From Diphasiastrum complanatum (Eukaryota > Streptophyta > Lycopodiopsida > Lycopodiales > Lycopodiaceae), in NCBI GenBank assembly GCA_029204225.1, contig CM055092.1, positions 84,472,694-84,536,693 on the forward strand: a stretch of 64,000 bases of DNA, written 5' to 3'. The notes below the pieces were generated by a model, which was not told the origin of the DNA, ran no database searches, and saw nothing but the letters and a program-made list of their open reading frames with translations. A program made the translations under genes and the position numbers. This document shows positions 58,611-64,000 of this stretch, piece after piece (position 1 is the stretch's first letter; each line of letters starts with the position of its first letter).

Positions 58611-59368
58611 ACCTACCCAATGATTGGATAGTTGAAAGGAGACATCGAATGGGTATGTACTATGTATCAGCGAGTGCAGATACATTTGCTTTGGCACACA
58701 AAACTATATCCATCAGCATCAAGTCTATCATTCCTCACGATACTTATATCATGACGATTTCTACATTATTTAAAGCTGTGGGTTGACTACTGCAATTACT
58801 ACATGGTTATCCACAGGTTCACTAAGCTATGAGTGTCTCTATTGGTAGACGGCACCTTGGTTAGAATTTAGGGCTAGTGGGCCAAAATCACTGACTAGTT
58901 TGGTAAATGCAGATTTGGATTGGGACTTTTAGGGAAAACAAATAACCTTTTTCAACTTTGGCATGTATTGACTGCAAAACCCCAATCATGAGGGAGAATG
59001 GGGGGGCTATTGGGCCAGACTTAATTAAGGTTCCAGCTATATTTTGAATAAGTAATGGGTAACTTTTGTCTATTATGCCCATTTTTTAGGCAAATTAAAA
59101 AGCATAAAGTGTCATGTATTTTTTTGCAATTTCATAACAAAATTCAAGTTGCATATTACATGCCTAATTTCAAGAATTAAATATTATACAAAAATACATA
59201 ATTTTATTCCATTCCATTAAATGCAGCAACAATTGGATTTCCGTGTTGACGCCTTTCCTAATTTCATGATGCCTATTCCGTTTTCTAATTGTCAAGTTAT
59301 AAAAATTGACAATACAAGGTTTATTGATTTTACAACACAGTCTTGAACGTTTCAAACAGCACACCTTC

Positions 59369-59640
59369 GCTAAAAATGTGGAAACCTCATGGTAATTCAA
59401 TTGATGTAATTTTCTACTTGCATACATTGTGAAATAATTTCTGATTTTACCAACACATTAGACAATAACAACACATTTGAGTTTTTTTTTGTGTTAAAAA
59501 AAATGCACAGCTTGGCTAAAAATGTCGAAACCTCATGGCGACTCGATTAATGTAAGTTTTCTGCTTGCCTACACAATAAAATAATTTTTGATTTTACCAG
59601 CAAATTAGACAACCAATTGTCAACACATTGGGTATTCAAA
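59369..59640. repeat. Imperfect tandem duplication, 146-bp period
   Basis: GCTAAAAATGT starts at 59369 and 59515; CGAAACCTCATGG and GATTTTACCA follow at equal distances. Confidence 0.8.
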
Positions 59641-60317
59641 AAACCCTCATCTAATGGAGAAAAAGGTTGAACACTTTCAACAGATTTGTAATTCTTGAAA
59701 AAAACACAAATGCATACATGTGTACCAAAAATTGTTTGGTCAAAGTATTGGCCTTCAAGCAGGTCATAATCTCAATGTAATGTTGGACATTTGCGTGTAA
59801 CTCCTCCAGCTTTTTAAACTACTTTCTAATCTCTATACTAACATATAGTGCATATATTCTTGCTTTGATATGAATGGCTAATCAAAATTAGTCTATTGTC
59901 ACTGTTGCCACTAAAACTATCTCCCTACTGCAAAACCACTTATAAACACAGAATCAACTCAATTCCGCTGTAGAGTCATCATAATTTCTGCAGCACTAGA
60001 GGGATCAGCTAGATTGTGAGATTTCCGAATGTAGGTCCATAAGAGGTATTAACATTGTGTGTGAAGGTGCAATTTGTCATGTGCTTGTAAATGCCTGAAT
60101 CAAGCTCTGCAATGGTGGCTGGATTGTTCCAAAATGCCATATCGTCATAAGAAAAAGGTAGGGAACAGTTTTTCTCTAAAGACTTAATCCTGAGGCTTCG
60201 TTAGGGCAAGGAGTTGCAGCATACCGTGATTCGTGGTCGCAAATCGCCAAAAAAAAATTACCTTCAAACGCTACTGAATTGCGATTCACTGCATCTCTAT
60301 ATACTAAAAGAAATGTG

Positions 60318-60377
60318 GTTTCCGGGCAGCTCACGCTGCCCAGTCATGCTCGGGCAGGGCACCGTGAGCGCTGCCCG
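60318..60377. repeat. Two GC-rich hairpins upstream of the protease remnant
   Basis: GGGCAGC/GCTGCCC with a 4-nt loop (about 60317-60334), then CGGGCAG...CTGCCCG with a 13-nt loop (about 60350-60376). The GC content contrasts with the AT-rich surroundings. Both use the same GGGCAG word. Confidence 0.7.
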
Positions 60378-60529
60378 TGAACCTCTTTTTTGAAATTTTT
60401 TTCCCTCCAAGGAACGCGTCGAGAGAGCGAGAGGGAGACAGGGCGAGGAGAGGAGAGCGTGCGAATGCCAATCCGACGATAGAATGATGGGTAAATGTTT
60501 CTTCATTTTTTCTTCCCCAATTTTGAGCG

Positions 60530-61248
60530 ATGGCAGAGACAGGAGCAATAGTAGCTATGGCGATCTGCTTCCTCGCGATGCTCGTAGCTTGTGTGCTCGC
60601 TGATGCAGGAGCTGCTCATGATCAACCCCCCTTCATCAAGCAGGTGACTGATCTATCTGCGGAGCAGGGAATCCGATCCCATCCGACTTTGGATGCTGCT
60701 TCTGCACTTCTGAATGCAGAGGAGCATTTCCGGACGTTTATGGTGGAGCATGGCAAGGCTTATGGCAGCGCTGAGGAGTATGCTCACCGTCTGGTGGTAT
60801 TCAAGCAGAATCTGGTGAGAGCAATTGAGCACCAGGCTTTGGATCCCACTGCTGTCCATGGAATCACCCCGTTTTCTGATCTAAGGGAGGAGGAATTTGA
60901 GAAGCGGTATTTGGGTTTGAGAGCGCCCCAGCAGCTGCAACCCAGCGCCGGAGCTCCCTGTGAATGATTTGCCCATGGATTTTGATTGGCGAGAGTTGGG
61001 TGCTGTGACGGAAGTGAAAAACCAGGTCTGCTTGCTTTGTTTTCAGCTTTTGTTTTTCAGTCTGATCAGTCGCAGAGAGACGTGAAAAGAGAAAGTGATT
61101 GAAGTAAGATTGTGTGTAAGTGGTGCAGGGGGCATGTGGATCATGCTAGGCTTTCAGCACCACAGGCGCAGTGGAAGGGGCGCACTTTCTGCAAACTGGA
61201 AAGCTACTGAGCTTGAGCGAGCAGCAGCTTCTTGACTGCGATCACCAG
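60530..61248 (+). pseudogene. RD19-type papain-family cysteine protease, broken
   Basis: N-terminal part of a vacuolar/secreted C1A protease precursor. From ATG 60530: a signal peptide (hydrophobic core AMAICFLAMLVACVLA), then the I29 inhibitor prodomain (HFRTFMVEHGKAYGS, HRLVVFKQNL, HGITPFSDLREEEF, YLGL). A frameshift between about 60925 and 60950 moves the mature start (LPMDFDWRELGAVTEVKNQ) to another frame; as read, translation stops at 60967. Intron 61026-61128 is GT-AG, phase 0. Exon 2 (61129-61248) reads GACGSC, then TAG at 61147-61149 where the family has Trp right after the catalytic Cys, then [10 protein letters not shown] and [14 protein letters not shown]. The rest of the enzyme, with catalytic His and Asn, is not found downstream. 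It is a truncated pseudogene. Confidence 0.88.
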
Positions 61249-61826
61249 GTAAGTTTTTGACCTGAAAGCATCAGTAATTTGTCTTTCTTTTACAATTTCC
61301 CCTTCCTATTTGATCTGCAGATCTTTACAAACTCCCATGTAGGCTTTGTGTAGCAGCAGATCGGCGTCAGCATTTGTCATAGTCGGATGCTCGTTCGTTC
61401 GGTTGCCATAGCATTACATCCAACGATAGAATTGTTCGTTCGTTCGGTTGCTGGTTCATGGAAGACTCCGGGATGCAGCTTGAAGCCTTTGAATTCTGCA
61501 GGTATTCTCTTTTGACAGGTCGTCATGAGCCGTGCTCACTTATTTTCTTCTTTTTGCGAAATCACAAGTTGCGAATCAATTCGCGATTCACAAATTGTCA
61601 GTGCATCTATGGGCCCAGTCAAGCATATATGCTCTTGCAATCTATTAATATAACAATACAAGCAAAGGACACAAGAGTTCCATGAGCAAACTAAGTGCTG
61701 AAGGCAATCAAGCTATTGATGAAGATCAGTGCTGGTATAATCATAGCGGACATGCTAATCTGTGGTAATCAGTGTGCATATACTCCTCTTTGTTGAAGGT
61801 TGTCTAGCGATCAGGTTGCATGCAAG
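61249..61826. other. Downstream of the protease remnant
   Basis: Starts as a normal-looking intron (GTAAGTTTTT) but no later protease exon was found. TCGTTCGTTCGGTTGC is repeated at 61391 and about 61436. Confidence 0.4.
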
Positions 61827-61855
61827 CGTTCGGCACTGGTTACGAGCTCGTAACA
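61827..61855 (-). mobile_element. LTR edge of a minus-strand gypsy element
   Basis: On the minus strand the polypurine tract CTTAAGGGGGAGGGAG (61871-61856) is followed by TGTTACGAGCTCGTAACC, the start of an LTR. GTTACGAGCTCGTAAC is a perfect 16-bp palindrome and recurs at 62399-62414. Confidence 0.75.
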
Positions 61856-61866
61856 CTCCCTCCCCC

Positions 61867-61988
61867 TTAAGAACCATCTTGGTCCTCTAAGACAAAGTCT
61901 GGAAAAATCTTGCGAAGGATGCTACCTCTTTCCCAAGTGGCATTCTCAACAGGCTGATCATTCCACTTAACCAGATATTCTCGGTATA
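61867..61988 (-). pseudogene. Ty3/gypsy chromodomain, C-terminal end of pol
   Basis: The minus strand reads REYLVKWNDQP, ATWERG and FPDFVLEDQDGS before a TAA at 61867-61869. This is the chromodomain that ends the integrase of gypsy chromoviruses and directs insertion to chromatin. It is followed at once by a polypurine tract and an LTR start, the standard layout. Only about 40 codons remain; the sequence switches abruptly to a plus-strand gypsy piece at about 61990. Confidence 0.85.
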
Positions 61989-61990
61989 GA

Positions 61991-62062
61991 GTATATTACA
62001 GACGATTTGTCAAGGAATATGCTCAGATAGCAATTCCCATGACAAATCTTCTTACCAGCGTA
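61991..62062 (+). pseudogene. Ty3/gypsy reverse transcriptase scrap
   Basis: VYYRRFVKEYAQIAIPMTNLL is the thumb segment of gypsy reverse transcriptase, on the strand opposite to the adjacent chromodomain. It is about 24 codons. The two scraps cannot come from one collinear element without inversion. Confidence 0.75.
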
Positions 62063-62151
62063 ATAGATCCTAACACCATAGTAGGGCAAACACTAACTGA
62101 TCCACCCAACCCTGCCTACTCCCTGATATAGAGTAAGCCCCTCCTAGCCCA

Positions 62152-62415
62152 GTGTGAGGACTGGTAGCATGCAACTGCCAAGTGTCGGCCACGTGGCACT
62201 GACATGGCCGACTGCACGTCGGGACCCAACTGGGGGCCCTATCCTGCTGACAGGGTCCCTAGCTATGTTAGGAACGCCATGGCTATGGACCGTGTTGGGG
62301 CACACTACTCACACTGTCTTGCCCTGTTGGTCATGTACGCTGGACACGACCCTGACTGTGGTATCTGACCTATCTGTGTTCCCTAGCGTTCGGCATTGGT
62401 TACGAGCTCGTAACA
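62152..62415 (-). mobile_element. Solo-LTR-like copy of the gypsy LTR
   Basis: Ends (plus strand) with GCGTTCGGCATTGGTTACGAGCTCGTAACA, in two parts nearly identical to 61827-61855. The left border, TGTGAGGACTGG at 62152, is a guess from the TG start. GC content is higher than the surroundings. Confidence 0.5.
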
Positions 62416-64000
62416 GGCCCTGGTCCCTAGTTCATAGAATTTTGTTTTCAAGCTTGAAAACATTTTTTGTCATTTCTTACCACTATTTTCTTGTTTTGGT
62501 GTTTACAGATGAATTTGTACTCATTTGTTGGTCATAAAATTGTAAAAATTAAACCATTTCATGTACATAGTTAGGTAACGATTAAAAGTCAAAGGAATCC
62601 TTTTTAGATAAGTTTCATTGGCATTCCTTGAGCCCCAAATCAAGTTCCTAAAATCTAGAGTTAATGTAGGAGTGATTGGTGAGATTTGCCACCAATCCCA
62701 TGAGTCAACAAACTCCACCTACCAAATGGATAAGCATGCTTGGATAGGGCATTGGAGGCTAAGGTTAGGTCAATACCTAATGTTATGAAGCCCAAATCGT
62801 CAGATCTGAAATGGATAATAGCTCTTCTTATGGATTATTGTAGAAACTTTTTGAGAAGTAAGATTGGGTGACATTGTGTAGTCTTGGAATTCAAGGGCGA
62901 GTTACGTGATGAATCCTTGCAAGATCTATGATCATTATGTACTGATCTAAAGCTAATACATTATGTTTGTTGTCCACACGTGAATCAGGTCTTCATAATG
63001 ATTACTTGTGTGTGAATGAGAGTGTTAATGAAGCATTTGCCAATCTAGGTGCTAATCTTGATGTTTCTTGATGAATGTGCAATCTTCAATGCTTGGATGT
63101 CCTTTGTGGACATTATTAGATTCTAAGAACATATAGTTTAACATCCTAGTGTACTGAAAATGTCCATGATCAAATGGCATGCTAAAAGCACATAAATGGT
63201 GTCATTTATGTGAGCTTTTGGAAAAAAAAAAACCGTGTGTTGATTTTTTATTAAAGTGACATTGTGCTTTTACCAAGCAGATAATTTTTAATGCTTTCCA
63301 TTTGTCACTACCTTTGAGTCATTAGGGATTCTAAGATACACCCAATCACCTTCCAAAAACTCTTTAGGAGATGGGGTTGTTTTGTACGTCATTTGAAACG
63401 CGTTTAAAACGGCAGGTTCAGGTTCGAAACGGGAAATTTTTTTAGGGATTTCCTTTTTCTTGAAAATGTGTAGTGAATGCAAGAAGTTTAGCTTGTGAGG
63501 GTTTGCATGCCCATTGCCACATGGTAGTACTAAGCAGGTACTCAATAATATGTCAACATTGAACAATCACACTTCTATGTCCAATGCCCATTGCCTAGCC
63601 CTTATCTTATAAACCCTAGGCTCTAGTTTTGGCCCCTAATTTGCCCTATCATCTAGATTCTAATTTCTATGGGATCACATAAATAGGTGATCATACTGTA
63701 TACACTTGTAGATACTAGAAACCAGATATCGCCATAGAGTCCATTGTCCCTACATATTATAAGACTGAGTTGAAAGTTCTTAGATCACAGTGCTCAATGG
63801 CAAGTGCTTCAGAGTTCACACGTAGTGAGTTGCGGCATGAGTCATGACCAATTCCGACTTACCAGTGACTAATGTATAATTACTATGCTAGAGCCTACAT
63901 TATGCTACTATACTGAGTATTAAGTGCTCTAGCTTCTAGCTGCCCGCCTCGAACACTGTCGTAGTGGAGGCACTAGCATGGCCTCAAGCTCAGGGTCATC
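62416..64000. other. 1.6 kb without a recognised gene
   Basis: A minus-strand frame at 63288-63566 (92 codons, ending LEGDWVYLRIPNDSK) has no clear family. Nothing else is recognised. Confidence 0.3.

Larger units (their letters stand above)
57853..60300. other. 2.4 kb without a recognised exon
   Basis: Upstream of the HDA8-like gene. A minus-strand frame at 57784-58008 crosses the exon acceptor but its upstream part does not match the family. Two local duplications are listed separately. The rest is AT-rich. Confidence 0.4.

Noticed and set aside
63288-63566. 92-codon minus-strand frame with EGDWVYLRIP, faintly like a gypsy integrase tail
   Set aside because: The match is a few residues, upstream residues do not fit, and no other pol motif is near.

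Overview
The window is nuclear DNA of a land plant. Evidence: a LOB-domain (LBD) transcription factor gene, a class II histone deacetylase resembling plant HDA8, an RD19-type papain-family protease fragment, spliceosomal introns, and plant-type LTR retrotransposons and CACTA transposons. It is AT-rich and repeat-dominated, with several very long (GA)n tracts. The sequence does not allow a species call.

Layout. 1-7.3 kb: decayed transposon sequence (a minus-strand copia gag, a CACTA scrap, a zinc-knuckle scrap, minisatellites). 7.8-8.6 kb: a two-exon LBD gene, apparently intact, with a GC-AG intron. 8.7-10.7 kb: simple and tandem repeats. 10.7-13.6 kb and 16.9-19.2 kb: two related dead CACTA transposons, with a gypsy reverse transcriptase fragment between them. 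19.5-36.6 kb: nested retrotransposons. Copia A (about 19.55-35.5 kb) was split inside its integrase by copia B (20376-34445), which has an exact 5-bp target duplication. B was itself opened inside gag by further insertions (copia D, a minus-strand copia F, satellite-like DNA). A gypsy integrase fragment is joined to the end of A. 36.6-42.9 kb: no genes; tandem repeats, a long fold-back, a 44-bp palindrome, a 153-bp GA tract and a cluster of six CGCG-centred palindromes. 42.9-54.8 kb: a SET-domain scrap, then copia H, which contains an almost complete copia I with two 725-bp LTRs, then a minus-strand copia J fragment and a gypsy scrap. 56.8-57.9 kb: minus-strand HDA8-like gene (C-terminal two thirds). 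60.5-61.25 kb: broken RD19-like protease. 61.8-62.4 kb: gypsy chromodomain, reverse transcriptase and LTR remnants. 62.4-64 kb: nothing recognised.

How it fits together. There is no operon-like logic; host genes are islands in transposon debris. Only the LBD gene looks complete. The HDA8-like gene keeps all the catalytic motifs that fall in its visible part but its first exon(s) are not visible. The protease has a frameshift and a stop codon next to its catalytic cysteine. All transposons carry inactivating lesions. Relative order of insertion: A before B, B before the insertions inside it, H before I. Copia I, with LTRs that are still about 97% alike by eye, is the youngest.

No clearly new multi-gene system is present. 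The best leads are small structured elements: the CGCG palindrome cluster (42203-42386), the fold-back hairpin (38405-38712), the 33-bp CCAAT-box array in the LTRs of copia I, and the cluster of TTCNNGAA palindromes (13649-13753).
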